Shown: positions 18,249 to 30,066, counted from the first letter of the stretch. The stretch is DNA of 64,000 nucleotides from Clavelina lepadiformis (GCF_947623445.1 NC_135248.1:5084977-5148976); one strand, 5' to 3'. Numbers and translations: made by a program. Notes: generated by a model not told the origin, from the sequence alone.

Positions 18249-18678
18249 TCCTCTTTTGTTAGATTACATCGGAAATGGGTGCTATCAAATTTGAATTTAA
18301 ATATTAAGCTTGGAGGCTGATGCAACAAAATTCAATTTTAACAGGCACATTTGTGATAAGGCTGAATTAGGAAACAATTTCAAGTGTGAAGAGGTTGATA
18401 TTGTGTTACATAGTGTTGGTTAGTTTCATGTATTGTTTGATGAGAGGCGTTTACATTTTATCCAACCGTTCAAGCCAGCGAAAGTCAAAACTTGAAGCTG
18501 ATTTACTCCAAACGATAGCTTGAAAAATTGTGTCACTTTTACAACTTTAACTTTCTTCTACAATACCATGCGAAAGCGATAGGTAAAGAAAGCCATCTTG
18601 GTGTGTAAAGAATATTTCTTAGCCGCTATTCAGCGTGATGAGATGAAGAAATATTGACAAGACGCACCGTAATTACAC

Positions 18679-18760
18679 TGTCATTGGTGGGATTCGAACC
18701 CACGCCATCGAAATGACTGGTGCCTAAAACCAGCGGCTTAGACCACTCGGCCACACTACC
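18679..18760 (-). tRNA. tRNA-Leu (TAG), TAG-11, acceptor mismatches
   Basis: The 3' acceptor strand is CAATGAC, leaving A71 against G2 and A68 against G5, plus G24C in the D stem. Probably poorly processed. Confidence 0.8.
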
Positions 18761-18913
18761 GCGTTTACAAACGATTTGAAATCTTAATTGGATTTACAGT
18801 ACATCTTCAAACGTACGAAACACTAACAAGCGGTCATCTCATTGATTTCGTAAAGTAAGGAAGACCAATCCATGATTGCGAAGTGAAGTTAAGCATAAAA
18901 TTTGTAAATCCAA

Positions 18914-18995
18914 TGGCAGCGGTGGGATTCGAACCCACGCCATCGAAATGACTGGTGCCTTAAACGAGCGCCTTAGACTGCTCGGCAACGCTACC
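18914..18995 (-). tRNA. tRNA-Leu (AAG), AAG-12
   Basis: C29-C41 mismatch, position 9 change and a D-loop GG to AG change. Confidence 0.83.
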
Positions 18996-19343
18996 TATGT
19001 TGCTAAGTAAGCGATCGGAGTCTCGTTTTAACCTCCCTGCACCAGATCGGTCTTCGAGGGAACAAGTTTGATACAAACAGACTTTACGTGTAATTGTTGT
19101 TCCAAACCACTTTTAAATATCTTACACCATAATGGTTTCAACACAACAATTATAAAAGTTTCACAAGTTTGCGTTTCTACTGTCTCGCGTCATGATTAAC
19201 TTGCACGATTTTGGGTGTTTCCTAAATATTCCAAATTAGTGTTTAGACTGATTCTCAACAAGACCAATCGAGATTGATTAACGCTCTGGAGATGAAATAA
19301 TAACTTTTGCGAAAGATCAGGCTTACAGTTTTTTGTCAGAATA

Positions 19344-19416
19344 CGCCCGATAAGGGATTTGAACCCTTGACCGTTGGATTAAAAGTCCAACGCTCTACCG
19401 ACTGAGCTAACCGGGC
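19344..19416 (-). tRNA. tRNA-Lys (TTT), TTT-14, terminator deleted
   Basis: The gene is consensus and keeps discriminator G, but 12 bp immediately downstream, including TTTT, are missing. No TTTT follows on the minus strand for well over 100 nt. Confidence 0.95.
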
Positions 19417-19850
19417 TCCTGTTTCTTTTGTTAGATTACATCGGAAATCCGTGCTATCAAATTTGAATTTAAATATTAAGCTTGGAGGCTGATGCAACAA
19501 AATTCAAATTTAACAGGCACATTTGTGATAAGGCTGAATTAGGAAACAATTTCAAGTGTGAAGAGGTTGATATTGTGTTACATAGTGTTGGTTAGTTTCA
19601 TGTATTGTTTGATGAGAGGCGTTTACATTTTATCCAACCGTTCAAGCCAGCGAAAGTCAAAACTTGATGCTGATTTACTCCAAATGATAGCTTGAAAATT
19701 TGTGTCACTTTTACAACTTTAACTTTCTTCTCCAATACCATGCGAAAGCGATAGGTAAAGAAAGCCATCTTGGTGTGTAAAGAATATTTCTTAGCCGCTA
19801 TTCAGCGTGATGAGATGAAGAAATATTGACAAGACGCACCGTAATTACAC

Positions 19851-19932
19851 TGTCATTGGTGGGATTCGAACCCACGCCATCGAAATGACTGGTGCCTAAA
19901 ACCAGCGCCTTAGACCACTCGGCCACACTACC
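19851..19932 (-). tRNA. tRNA-Leu (TAG), TAG-12, acceptor mismatches
   Basis: Two acceptor mismatches as in TAG-11; D stem normal. Confidence 0.82.
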
Positions 19933-20085
19933 GCGTTTACAAACGATTTGAAATCTTAATTGCATTTACAGTACATCTTCAAACGTACGAAACACTAACA
20001 AGCGGTCATCTCATTGATTTCGTAAAGTAAGGAAGACCAATCCATGATTGCGAAGTGAAGTTAAGCATAAAATTTGTAAATCCAA

Positions 20086-20167
20086 TGGCAGCGGTGGGAT
20101 TCGAACCCACGCCATCGAAATGACTGGTGCCTTAAACGAGCGCCTTAGACCGCTCGGCAACGCTACC
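20086..20167 (-). tRNA. tRNA-Leu (AAG), AAG-13
   Basis: C29-C41 mismatch and position 9 change. Confidence 0.87.
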
Positions 20168-20527
20168 TATGTTGCTAAGTAAGTGATCGGAGTCTCGTTT
20201 TAACCTCCCTGCACCAGATCGGTCTTCGAGGGAACAAGTTTGATACAAACAGAGTTTACGTGTAATTGTTGTTCCAAACCACTTTTAAATATCTTACACC
20301 ATAATGGTTGTAACACAACATTTATAAAAGTTTCACAAGTTTGCGTTTCTACTGTCTCGCGTCATGATTAACTTGCACGATTTGGGGTGTTTCCTAATTA
20401 TTCTAATTTAGTGTTTAGACTGATTCTCAACAAGACCAATCGAGATTGATTAACGCTCTGGAGATGAAATAATAACTTTTGCGAAAGATCTGGCTTACAG
20501 TTTTCTGTCAGAATACTGTAAAAGTCG

Positions 20528-20600
20528 CGCCCGATAAGGGATTTGAACCCTTGACCGTTGGATTAAAAGTCCAACGCTCTACCGACTGAGCTAACCGGGC
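20528..20600 (-). tRNA. tRNA-Lys (TTT), TTT-15
   Basis: Consensus copy with T4. Its upstream flank carries the extra GTTAGAT insert. Confidence 0.96.
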
Positions 20601-20611
20601 TCCTGTTTCTT

Positions 20612-20645
20612 TTGTTAGATCATCATAGTTAGATCATCCACAACG
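20612..20645. other. Insert with repeated GTTAGAT upstream of Lys
   Basis: Compared with other units this spacer gained about 19 bp containing a second GTTAGAT and the string CATCATAGTTAGATCATC. In the copies near 22993 and 32459 one base differs so that GATCATC and GATGATC form an inverted repeat. Confidence 0.6.
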
Positions 20646-21052
20646 GAAATGCGTGCTATCAAATTTGAATTTAAATATTAAGCTTGGAGGCTGATGCAAC
20701 AAAATTCAATTTTAACAGCCACATTTGTGATAAGGCTGAATTAGGAAACAATTTCAAGTGTGAAGAGGTTGATATTGTTTTACATAGTGTTGGTTGGTTT
20801 CATGTATTGTTTGATGAGAGGCGTCTACATTTTATCCAACCGTTCAAGCCAGCGAAAGTCAAAACTTGATGTTGATTTACTCCAAATGATAGCTTGAAAA
20901 TTTGTGTCACTTTTACAACTTTAACTTTCTTCTCCAATACCATGCGAAAGCGATAGGTAAAGAAAGCCATCTTGGTGTGTAAAGAATATTTCTTAGCCGC
21001 TATTCAGCGTGATGGGATGAAGAAATATTGACAAGACGCACCGTAATTACAC

Positions 21053-21134
21053 TGTCATTGGTGGGATTCGAACCCACGCCATCGAAATGACTGGTGCCTA
21101 AAACCAGCGGCTTAGACCACTCGGCCACACTACC
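21053..21134 (-). tRNA. tRNA-Leu (TAG), TAG-13, acceptor mismatches
   Basis: Same changes as TAG-11. Confidence 0.8.
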
Positions 21135-21287
21135 GCGTTTACAAACGATTTGAAATCTTAATTGGATTTACAGTACATCTTCAAACGTACGAAACACTAA
21201 CAAGCGGTCATCTCATTGATTTCGTAAAGTAAGGAAGACCAATCCATGATTGCGAAGTGAAGTTAAGCATAAAATTTGTAAATCCAA

Positions 21288-21369
21288 TGGCAGCGGTGGG
21301 ATTCGAACCCACGCCATCGAAATGACTGGTGCCTTAAACGAGCGCCTTAGACTGCTCGGCAACGCTACC
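21288..21369 (-). tRNA. tRNA-Leu (AAG), AAG-14
   Basis: Same changes as AAG-12. Confidence 0.83.
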
Positions 21370-21717
21370 TATGTTGCTAAGTAAGCGATCGGAGTCTCGT
21401 TTTAACCTCCCTGCACCAGATCGGTCTTCGAGGGAACAAGTTTGATACAAACAGACTTTACGTGTAATTGTTGTTCCAAACCACTTTTAAATATCTTACA
21501 CCATAATGGTTTCAACACAACAGTTATAAAAGTTTCACAAGTTTGCGTTTCTACTGTCTCGCGTCATGATTAACTTGCACGATTTTGGGTGTTTCCTAAA
21601 TATTCCAAATTAGTGTTTAGACTGATTCTCAACAAGACCAATCGAGATTGATTAACGCTCTGGAGATGAAATAATAACTTTTGCGAAAGATCAGGCTTAC
21701 AGTTTTTTGTCAGAATA

Positions 21718-21790
21718 CGCCCGATAAGGGATTTGAACCCTTGACCGTTGGATTAAAAGTCCAACGCTCTACCGACTGAGCTAACCGGGC
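21718..21790 (-). tRNA. tRNA-Lys (TTT), TTT-16, terminator deleted
   Basis: Same 12-bp loss as TTT-14. Confidence 0.95.
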
Positions 21791-22224
21791 TCCTGTTTCT
21801 TTTGTTAGATTAAATCGGAAATCCGTGCTATCAAATTTGAATTTAAATATTAAGCTTGGAGGCTGATGCAACAAAATTCAAATTTAACAGGCACATTTGT
21901 GATAAGGCTGAATTAGGAAACAATTTCAAGTGTGAAGAGGTTGATATTGTGTTACATAGTGTTGGTTAGTTTCATGTATTGTTTGATGAGAGGCGTTTAC
22001 ATTTTATCCAACCGTTCAAGCCAGCGAAAGTCAAAACTTGATGCTGATTTACTCCAAATGATAGCTTGAAAATTTGTGTCACTTTTACAACTTTAACTTT
22101 CTTCTCCAATACCATGCGAAAGCGATAGGTAAAGAAAGCCATCTTGGTGTGTAAAGAATATTTCTTAGCCGCTATTCAGCGTGATGAGATGAAGAAATAT
22201 TGACAAGACGCACCGTAATTACAC

Positions 22225-22306
22225 TGTCATTGGTGGGATTCGAACCCACGCCATCGAAATGACTGGTGCCTAAAACCAGCGCCTTAGACCACTCGGCCAC
22301 ACTACC
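22225..22306 (-). tRNA. tRNA-Leu (TAG), TAG-14, acceptor mismatches
   Basis: Same as TAG-12. Confidence 0.82.
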
Positions 22307-22459
22307 GCGTTTACAAACGATTTGAAATCTTAATTGCATTTACAGTACATCTTCAAACGTACGAAACACTAACAAGCGGTCATCTCATTGATTTCGTAAA
22401 GTAAGGAAGACCAATCCATGATTGCGAAGTGAAGTTAAGCATAAAATTTGTAAATCCAA

Positions 22460-22541
22460 TGGCAGCGGTGGGATTCGAACCCACGCCATCGAAATGACTG
22501 GTGCCTTAAACGAGCGCCTTAGACCGCTCGGCAACGCTACC
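22460..22541 (-). tRNA. tRNA-Leu (AAG), AAG-15
   Basis: Same as AAG-13. Confidence 0.87.
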
Positions 22542-22901
22542 TATGTTGCTAAGTAAGTGATCGGAGTCTCGTTTTAACCTCCCTGCACCAGATCGGTCTT
22601 CGAGGGAACAAGTTTGATACAAACAGAGTTTACGTGTAATTGTTGTTCCAAACCACTTTTAAATATCTTACACCATAATGGTTGTAACACAACATTTATA
22701 AAAGTTTCACAAGTTTGCGTTTCTACTGTCTCGCGTCATGATTAACTTGCACGATTTGGGGTGTTTCCTAATTATTCTAATTTAGTGTTTAGACTGATTC
22801 TCAACAAGACCAATCGAGATTGATTAACGCTCTGGAGATGAAATAATAACTTTTGCGAAAGATCTGGCTTACAGTTTTCTGTCAGAATACTGTAAAAGTC
22901 G

Positions 22902-22974
22902 CGCCCGATAAGGGATTTGAACCCTTGACCGTTGGATTAAAAGTCCAACGCTCTACCGACTGAGCTAACCGGGC
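22902..22974 (-). tRNA. tRNA-Lys (TTT), TTT-17
   Basis: Consensus copy with T4 and the GATCATC/GATGATC insert upstream. Confidence 0.96.
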
Positions 22975-23426
22975 TCCTGTTTCTTTTGTTAGATCATCAT
23001 AGTTAGATGATCCACATCGGAAATGCGTGCTATCAAATTTGAATTTAAATATTAAGCTTGGAGGCTGATGCAACAAAATTCAATTTTAACAGCCACATTT
23101 GTGATAAGGCTGAATTAGGAAACAATTTCAAGTGTGAAGAGGTTGATATTGTTTTACATAGTGTTGGTTGGTTTCATGTATTGTTTGATGAGAGGCGTCT
23201 ACATTTTATCCAACCGTTCAAGCCAGCGAAAGTCAAAACTTGATGTTGATTTACTCCAAATGATAGCTTGAAAATTTGTGTCACTTTTACAACTTTAACT
23301 TTCTTCTCCAATACCATGCGAAAGCGATAGGTAAAGAAAGCCATCTTGGTGTGTAAAGAATATTTCTTAGCCGCTATTCAGCGTGATGGGATGAAGAAAT
23401 ATTGACAAGACGCACCGTAATTACAC

Positions 23427-23508
23427 TGGCAGTGGTGGGATTCAAACCCACGCCATCGAAATGACTGGTGCCTAAAACCAGCGCCTTAGACCACTCGGCC
23501 ACACTACC
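23427..23508 (-). tRNA. tRNA-Leu (TAG), TAG-15
   Basis: C56T as in TAG-9. Confidence 0.9.
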
Positions 23509-23661
23509 GCGTTTATAAGCGATTTGAAATCTTAATTGGATTTTCAGTACATCTTCAAACGTACGAAACACTAAAAAGCGGCCATCTCATTGATTTATTA
23601 AAGTAAGGAAGACCACTCCATGATTGCGGAGTGAAGTTAAGCATAAAATTTGTAAATCCAA

Positions 23662-23743
23662 TGGCAGCGGTGGGATTCGAACCCACGTCATCGAAATGAC
23701 TGGTGCCTTAAACCAGCGCCTTAGACCGCTCGGCCACGCTACC
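23662..23743 (-). tRNA. tRNA-Leu (AAG), AAG-16
   Basis: One G to A between variable arm and T stem; marks a subfamily with AAG-17, 18, 24, 25, 27, 28. Confidence 0.93.
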
Positions 23744-24102
23744 TATGTTGTTAAGTAAGCGATCGGAGTCTCGTTTTAGCCTCCCTGCACCAGATCGGTC
23801 TTCGAGGGAACAAGTTTGATACAAACAGAGTTTAAGTGTAATTGTTGTTCCAAACCACTTTTAAATATCTTACACCATAATGGTTGTAACACAACATTTA
23901 TAAAAGTTTCACAAGTTTGCGTTTCTACTGTCTCGCGTCATGATTAACTTGCACGATTTTGGGTGTCTCCTAAATGTTCCAATTTAGTGTTTAGACTGAC
24001 TCTCAGCAAGACCAATCGAAATTGATTTCCGCTCTGGAGATGAAATAATAACTTTTGCGAAAGATCTGGATTACGGTTTTTGTCAGAATACTGTAAAAGT
24101 CG

Positions 24103-24175
24103 CGCCCGATAAGGGATTTGAACCCTTGACCGTTGGATTAAAAGTCCAACACTCTACCGACTGAGCTAACCGGGC
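24103..24175 (-). tRNA. tRNA-Lys (TTT), TTT-18
   Basis: C25T gives a G-U pair in the D stem; T4 kept. Confidence 0.94.
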
Positions 24176-24605
24176 TCCTCTTTTGTTAGATTACATCGGA
24201 AATCCGTGGTATCAAATTTGAATTTAATTATTAAGCTTGGTGGCTGATGCAACAAAATTCAATTTTAACAGGCACATTTGTGATAAGGCTGAATTAGGAA
24301 ACAATTTCAAGTGTGAAGAGGTTGATATTGTGTTACATAGTGTTGGTTAGTTTCATGTATTGTTTGATGAGAGGCGTCTACATTTTATCCAACCGTTCAT
24401 GCCAGCGAAAGTGAAAACTTGATGTTGACTTACTCCAAATGATAGCTTGAAAATATGTGTCACTTTTACAACTTTAACTTTCTTCTACAATACCATGCGA
24501 AAGCGATAGGCAAAGAAAGCCATCTTGGTGTGTAAAGAATATTTCTTAGCCGCTATTCAGCGTGATGGGATGAAGAAATATTGACAAGACGCACCGTAAT
24601 TACAC

Positions 24606-24687
24606 TGGCAGTGGTGGGATTCGAACCCACGCCATCGAAATGACTGGTGCCTAAAACCAGCGCCTTAGACCACTCGGCCACACTACC
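24606..24687 (-). tRNA. tRNA-Leu (TAG), TAG-16
   Basis: Consensus copy. Confidence 0.95.
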
Positions 24688-24840
24688 GCGTTTATAAGCG
24701 ATTTGAAATCTTAATTGGATTTTCAGTACATCTTCAAACGTACGAAACACTAAAAAGCGGCCATCTCATTGATTTATTAAAGTAAGGAAGACCACTCCAT
24801 GATTGCGGAGTGAAGTTAAGCATAAAATTTGTAAATCCAA

Positions 24841-24922
24841 TGGCAGCGGTGGGATTCGAACCCACGTCATCGAAATGACTGGTGCCTTAAACCAGCGCCT
24901 TAGACCGCTCGGCCACGCTACC
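24841..24922 (-). tRNA. tRNA-Leu (AAG), AAG-17
   Basis: As AAG-16. Confidence 0.93.
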
Positions 24923-25282
24923 TATGTTGTTAAGTAAGCGATCAGAGTCTCGTTTTACCCTCCCTGCACCAGATCGGTCTTCGAGGGAACAAGTTTGATA
25001 CAAACAGAGTTTACGTGTAATTGTTGTTCCAAACCACTTTTAAATATCTTACACCATAATGGTTGTAACACAACATTTATAAAAGTTTCACAAGTTTGCG
25101 TTTCTACTGTCTCGCGTCATGTTTAACTTGCACGATTTGGGGTGTCTCCTAAATGTTCCAATTTAGTGTTTAGACTGACTCTCAGCAAGACGAATCGAGA
25201 TTGATTTCCGCTCAGGAGATGAAATAATAACTTTTGCGAAAGATCTGGCTTACGGTTTTTTGTCAGAATACTGTAAAAGTCG

Positions 25283-25355
25283 CGCCCGATAAGGGATTTG
25301 AATCCTTGACCGTTGGATTAAAAGTCCAACACTCTACCGACTGAGCTAACCGGGC
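25283..25355 (-). tRNA. tRNA-Lys (TTT), TTT-19
   Basis: C25T, and G53A breaking the last T-stem pair. Confidence 0.88.
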
Positions 25356-25785
25356 TCCTCTTTTGTTAGATTACATCGGAAATCCGTGCTATCAAATTTG
25401 AATTTAATTATTAAGCTTGGTGGCTGATGCAACAAAATTCAATTTTAACAGGCACATTTGTGATAAGGCTGAATTAGGAAAGAATTTCAAGTGTGAAGAG
25501 GTTGATAATGTGTTACATAGTGTTGGTTAGTTTCATGTATTGTTTGATGAGAGGCGTCTACATTTTATCCAACCGTTCATGCCAGCGAAAGTGAAAACTT
25601 GATGTTGACTTACTCCAAATGATAGCTTGAAAATATGTGTCACTTTTACAACTTTAACTTTCTTCTACAATACCATGCGAAAGCGATAGGCAAAGAAAGC
25701 CATCTTGGTGTGTAAAGAATATTTCTTAGCCGCTATTCAGCGTGATGGGATGAAGAAATATTGACAAGACGCACCGTAATTACAC

Positions 25786-25867
25786 TGGCAGTGGTGGGAT
25801 TCGAACCCACGCCATCGAAATGACTGGTGCCTAAAACCAGCGCCTTAGACCACTCGGCCACACTACC
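25786..25867 (-). tRNA. tRNA-Leu (TAG), TAG-17
   Basis: Consensus copy. Confidence 0.95.
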
Positions 25868-26020
25868 GCGTTTATAAGCGATTTGAAATCTTAATTGGAT
25901 TTTCAGTACATCTTCAAACGTACGAAACACTAAAAAGCGGCCATCTCATTGATTTATTAAAGTAAGGAAGACCACTCCATGATTGCGGAGTGAAGTTAAG
26001 CATAAAATTTGTAAATCCAA

Positions 26021-26102
26021 TGGCAGCGGTGGGATTCGAACCCACGTCATCGAAATGACTGGTGCCTTAAACCAGCGCCTTAGACCGCTCGGCCACGCTA
26101 CC
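26021..26102 (-). tRNA. tRNA-Leu (AAG), AAG-18
   Basis: As AAG-16. Confidence 0.93.
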
Positions 26103-26461
26103 TATGTTGTTAAGTAAGCGATCGGAGTCTCGTTTTAGCCTCCCTGCACCAGATCGGTCTTCGAGGGAACAAGTTTGATACAAACAGAGTTTAAGTGTAA
26201 TTGTTGTTCCAAACCACTTTTAAATATCTTACACCATAATGGTTGTAACACAACATTTATAAAAGTTTCACAAGTTTGCGTTTCTACTGTCTCGCGTCAT
26301 GATTAACTTGCACGATTTTGGGTGTCTCCTAAATGTTCCAATTTAGTGTTTAGACTGACTCTCAGCAAGACCAATCGAAATTGATTTCCGCTCTGGAGAT
26401 GAAATAATAACTTTTGCGAAAGATCTGGATTACGGTTTTTGTCAGAATACTGTAAAAGTCG

Positions 26462-26534
26462 CGCCCGATAAGGGATTTGAACCCTTGACCGTTGGATTAA
26501 AAGTCCAACACTCTACCGACTGAGCTAACCGGGC
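26462..26534 (-). tRNA. tRNA-Lys (TTT), TTT-20
   Basis: C25T. The join between the two 9466-bp copies falls inside this gene. Confidence 0.94.
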
Positions 26535-26964
26535 TCCTCTTTTGTTAGATTACATCGGAAATGGTTGGTATCAAATTTGAATTTAAATATTAAGCTTGGA
26601 GGCTGATGCAACAAAATTCAATTTTAACAGGCACATTTGTGATAAGGCTGAATTAGGAAACAATTTCAAGTGTGAAGAGGTTGATATTGTGTTACATAGT
26701 GTTGGTTAGTTTCATGTATTGTTTGATGAGAGGCGTCTACATTTTATCCAACCGTTCAAGCCAGCGAAAGTGAAAACTTGATGTTGATTTACTCCAAATG
26801 ATAGCTTGAAAATATGTGTCACTTTTACAACTTTAACTTTCTTCTACAATACCATGCGAAAGCGATAGGCAAAGAAAGCCATCTTGGTGTGTAAGGAATA
26901 TTTCTTAGCCACTATTCAGCGTGATGGGGTGAAGAAATATTGACAAGATGCACCGTAATAACAC

Positions 26965-27046
26965 TGGCAGTGGTGGGATTCGAACCCACGCCATCGAAAT
27001 GACTGGTGCCTAAAACCAGCGCCTTAGACCACTCGGCCACACTACC
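26965..27046 (-). tRNA. tRNA-Leu (TAG), TAG-18
   Basis: Consensus copy; duplicate of TAG-10. Confidence 0.95.
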
Positions 27047-27199
27047 GCGTTTATAAGCGAATTGAAATCTTAATTGGATTTTCAGTGCATCTTCAAACGT
27101 ACGAAATACTAACAAGCGGTCATCTCATTGATTTATTAAAGTAAGAAAGACCACTCCATGATTGCGGAGTGAAGTTAAGCATAAAATTTGTGAATCCAA

Positions 27200-27281
27200 T
27201 AGCAGCGGTGGGATTCCAACCCACGCCATCGAAATGACTGGTGCCTTAAACCAGCGCCTTAGACCGCTCTGCCACGCTACC
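27200..27281 (-). tRNA. tRNA-Leu (AAG), AAG-19, probably degenerate
   Basis: Duplicate of AAG-11 (C56G, C12A, C72T). Confidence 0.8.
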
Positions 27282-27641
27282 TATGTTGTTAAGTAAGCGA
27301 TCGGAGTCTCGTTTTAACCTCCCTGCACCAGATCGGTCTTCGAGGGAACAAGTTTGATACAAACAGACTTTACGTGTAATTGTTGTTCCAAACCACTTTT
27401 AAATATCTTACACCATAATGGTTGTAACACAACATTTATAAAAGTTTCACAAGTTTACGTTTCTACTGTCTCGCGTCATGTTTAACTTGCACGATTTGGG
27501 GTGTCTCCTAAATGTTCCAATTTAGTGTTTAGACTGACTCTCAGCAAGACCAATCGAGATGAATTAACGCTCTGGAGATGAAATAATAACTTTTGCGAAA
27601 GATCTGGCTTACAAATTTCTGTCAGAATACTGTGAAAGTCG

Positions 27642-27714
27642 CGCCCGATAAGGGATTTGAACCCTTGACCGTTGGATTAAAAGTCCAACGCTCTACCGAC
27701 TGAGCTAACCGGGC
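27642..27714 (-). tRNA. tRNA-Lys (TTT), TTT-21, weakened terminator
   Basis: Duplicate of TTT-13 with TTTC in place of TTTT. Confidence 0.95.
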
Positions 27715-28144
27715 TCCTCTTTTGTTAGATTACATCGGAAATGGGTGCTATCAAATTTGAATTTAAATATTAAGCTTGGAGGCTGATGCAACAAAATTCA
27801 ATTTTAACAGGCACATTTGTGATAAGGCTGAATTAGGAAACAATTTCAAGTGTGAAGAGGTTGATATTGTGTTACATAGTGTTGGTTAGTTTCATGTATT
27901 GTTTGATGAGAGGCGTTTACATTTTATCCAACCGTTCAAGCCAGCGAAAGTCAAAACTTGAAGCTGATTTACTCCAAACGATAGCTTGAAAAATTGTGTC
28001 ACTTTTACAACTTTAACTTTCTTCTACAATACCATGCGAAAGCGATAGGTAAAGAAAGCCATCTTGGTGTGTAAAGAATATTTCTTAGCCGCTATTCAGC
28101 GTGATGAGATGAAGAAATATTGACAAGACGCACCGTAATTACAC

Positions 28145-28226
28145 TGTCATTGGTGGGATTCGAACCCACGCCATCGAAATGACTGGTGCCTAAAACCAGC
28201 GGCTTAGACCACTCGGCCACACTACC
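28145..28226 (-). tRNA. tRNA-Leu (TAG), TAG-19, acceptor mismatches
   Basis: Duplicate of TAG-11. Confidence 0.8.
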
Positions 28227-28379
28227 GCGTTTACAAACGATTTGAAATCTTAATTGGATTTACAGTACATCTTCAAACGTACGAAACACTAACAAGCGGT
28301 CATCTCATTGATTTCGTAAAGTAAGGAAGACCAATCCATGATTGCGAAGTGAAGTTAAGCATAAAATTTGTAAATCCAA

Positions 28380-28461
28380 TGGCAGCGGTGGGATTCGAAC
28401 CCACGCCATCGAAATGACTGGTGCCTTAAACGAGCGCCTTAGACTGCTCGGCAACGCTACC
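28380..28461 (-). tRNA. tRNA-Leu (AAG), AAG-20
   Basis: Duplicate of AAG-12. Confidence 0.83.
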
Positions 28462-28809
28462 TATGTTGCTAAGTAAGCGATCGGAGTCTCGTTTTAACCT
28501 CCCTGCACCAGATCGGTCTTCGAGGGAACAAGTTTGATACAAACAGACTTTACGTGTAATTGTTGTTCCAAACCACTTTTAAATATCTTACACCATAATG
28601 GTTTCAACACAACAGTTATAAAAGTTTCACAAGTTTGCGTTTCTACTGTCTCGCGTCATGATTAACTTGCACGATTTTGGGTGTTTCCTAAATATTCCAA
28701 ATTAGTGTTTAGACTGATTCTCAACAAGACCAATCGAGATTGATTAACGCTCTGGAGATGAAATAATAACTTTTGCGAAAGATCAGGCTTACAGTTTTTT
28801 GTCAGAATA

Positions 28810-28882
28810 CGCCCGATAAGGGATTTGAACCCTTGACCGTTGGATTAAAAGTCCAACGCTCTACCGACTGAGCTAACCGGGC
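28810..28882 (-). tRNA. tRNA-Lys (TTT), TTT-22, terminator deleted
   Basis: Duplicate of TTT-14. Confidence 0.95.
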
Positions 28883-29316
28883 TCCTGTTTCTTTTGTTAG
28901 ATTACATCGGAAATCCGTGCTATCAAATTTGAATTTAAATATTAAGCTTGGAGGCTGATGCAACAAAATTCAAATTTAACAGGCACATTTGTGATAAGGC
29001 TGAATTAGGAAACAATTTCAAGTGTGAAGAGGTTGATATTGTGTTACATAGTGTTGGTTAGTTTCATGTATTGTTTGATGAGAGGCGTTTACATTTTATC
29101 CAACCGTTCAAGCCAGCGAAAGTCAAAACTTGATGCTGATTTACTCCAAATGATAGCTTGAAAATTTGTGTCACTTTTACAACTTTAACTTTCTTCTCCA
29201 ATACCATGCGAAAGCGATAGGTAAAGAAAGCCATCTTGGTGTGTAAAGAATATTTCTTAGCCGCTATTCAGCGTGATGAGATGAAGAAATATTGACAAGA
29301 CGCACCGTAATTACAC

Positions 29317-29398
29317 TGTCATTGGTGGGATTCGAACCCACGCCATCGAAATGACTGGTGCCTAAAACCAGCGCCTTAGACCACTCGGCCACACTACC
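29317..29398 (-). tRNA. tRNA-Leu (TAG), TAG-20, acceptor mismatches
   Basis: Duplicate of TAG-12. Confidence 0.82.
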
Positions 29399-29551
29399 GC
29401 GTTTACAAACGATTTGAAATCTTAATTGCATTTACAGTACATCTTCAAACGTACGAAACACTAACAAGCGGTCATCTCATTGATTTCGTAAAGTAAGGAA
29501 GACCAATCCATGATTGCGAAGTGAAGTTAAGCATAAAATTTGTAAATCCAA

Positions 29552-29633
29552 TGGCAGCGGTGGGATTCGAACCCACGCCATCGAAATGACTGGTGCCTTA
29601 AACGAGCGCCTTAGACCGCTCGGCAACGCTACC
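29552..29633 (-). tRNA. tRNA-Leu (AAG), AAG-21
   Basis: Duplicate of AAG-13. Confidence 0.87.
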
Positions 29634-29993
29634 TATGTTGCTAAGTAAGTGATCGGAGTCTCGTTTTAACCTCCCTGCACCAGATCGGTCTTCGAGGGAA
29701 CAAGTTTGATACAAACAGAGTTTACGTGTAATTGTTGTTCCAAACCACTTTTAAATATCTTACACCATAATGGTTGTAACACAACATTTATAAAAGTTTC
29801 ACAAGTTTGCGTTTCTACTGTCTCGCGTCATGATTAACTTGCACGATTTGGGGTGTTTCCTAATTATTCTAATTTAGTGTTTAGACTGATTCTCAACAAG
29901 ACCAATCGAGATTGATTAACGCTCTGGAGATGAAATAATAACTTTTGCGAAAGATCTGGCTTACAGTTTTCTGTCAGAATACTGTAAAAGTCG

Positions 29994-30066
29994 CGCCCGA
30001 TAAGGGATTTGAACCCTTGACCGTTGGATTAAAAGTCCAACGCTCTACCGACTGAGCTAACCGGGC
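29994..30066 (-). tRNA. tRNA-Lys (TTT), TTT-23
   Basis: Consensus copy; the upstream GTTAGAT insert is present with one substitution. Confidence 0.96.

Larger units (their letters stand above)
18642..21015. repeat. Two-unit (2374-bp) duplication, copy 1
   Basis: TAG-11, AAG-12, TTT-14, TAG-12, AAG-13 and TTT-15 recur at +2374 with the same diagnostic changes, including the 12-bp terminator deletion. Edges are approximate. It is nested in the 9466-bp duplication and so is older than it. Confidence 0.7.
21016..23389. repeat. Two-unit (2374-bp) duplication, copy 2
   Basis: Partner of 18642-21015; edges approximate. Confidence 0.7.
17045..26510. repeat. 9466-bp eight-unit duplication, copy 1
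   Basis: Identity with sequence 9466 bp to the right begins at 17045 (pair 26511). The first base to the left differs (17044 versus 26510). The match holds to 25121/34587 with only a few substitutions, then resumes at offset 10645 because copy 2 contains one extra unit. The two copies abut exactly at 26510/26511, as a direct tandem duplication should. Confidence 0.85.
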
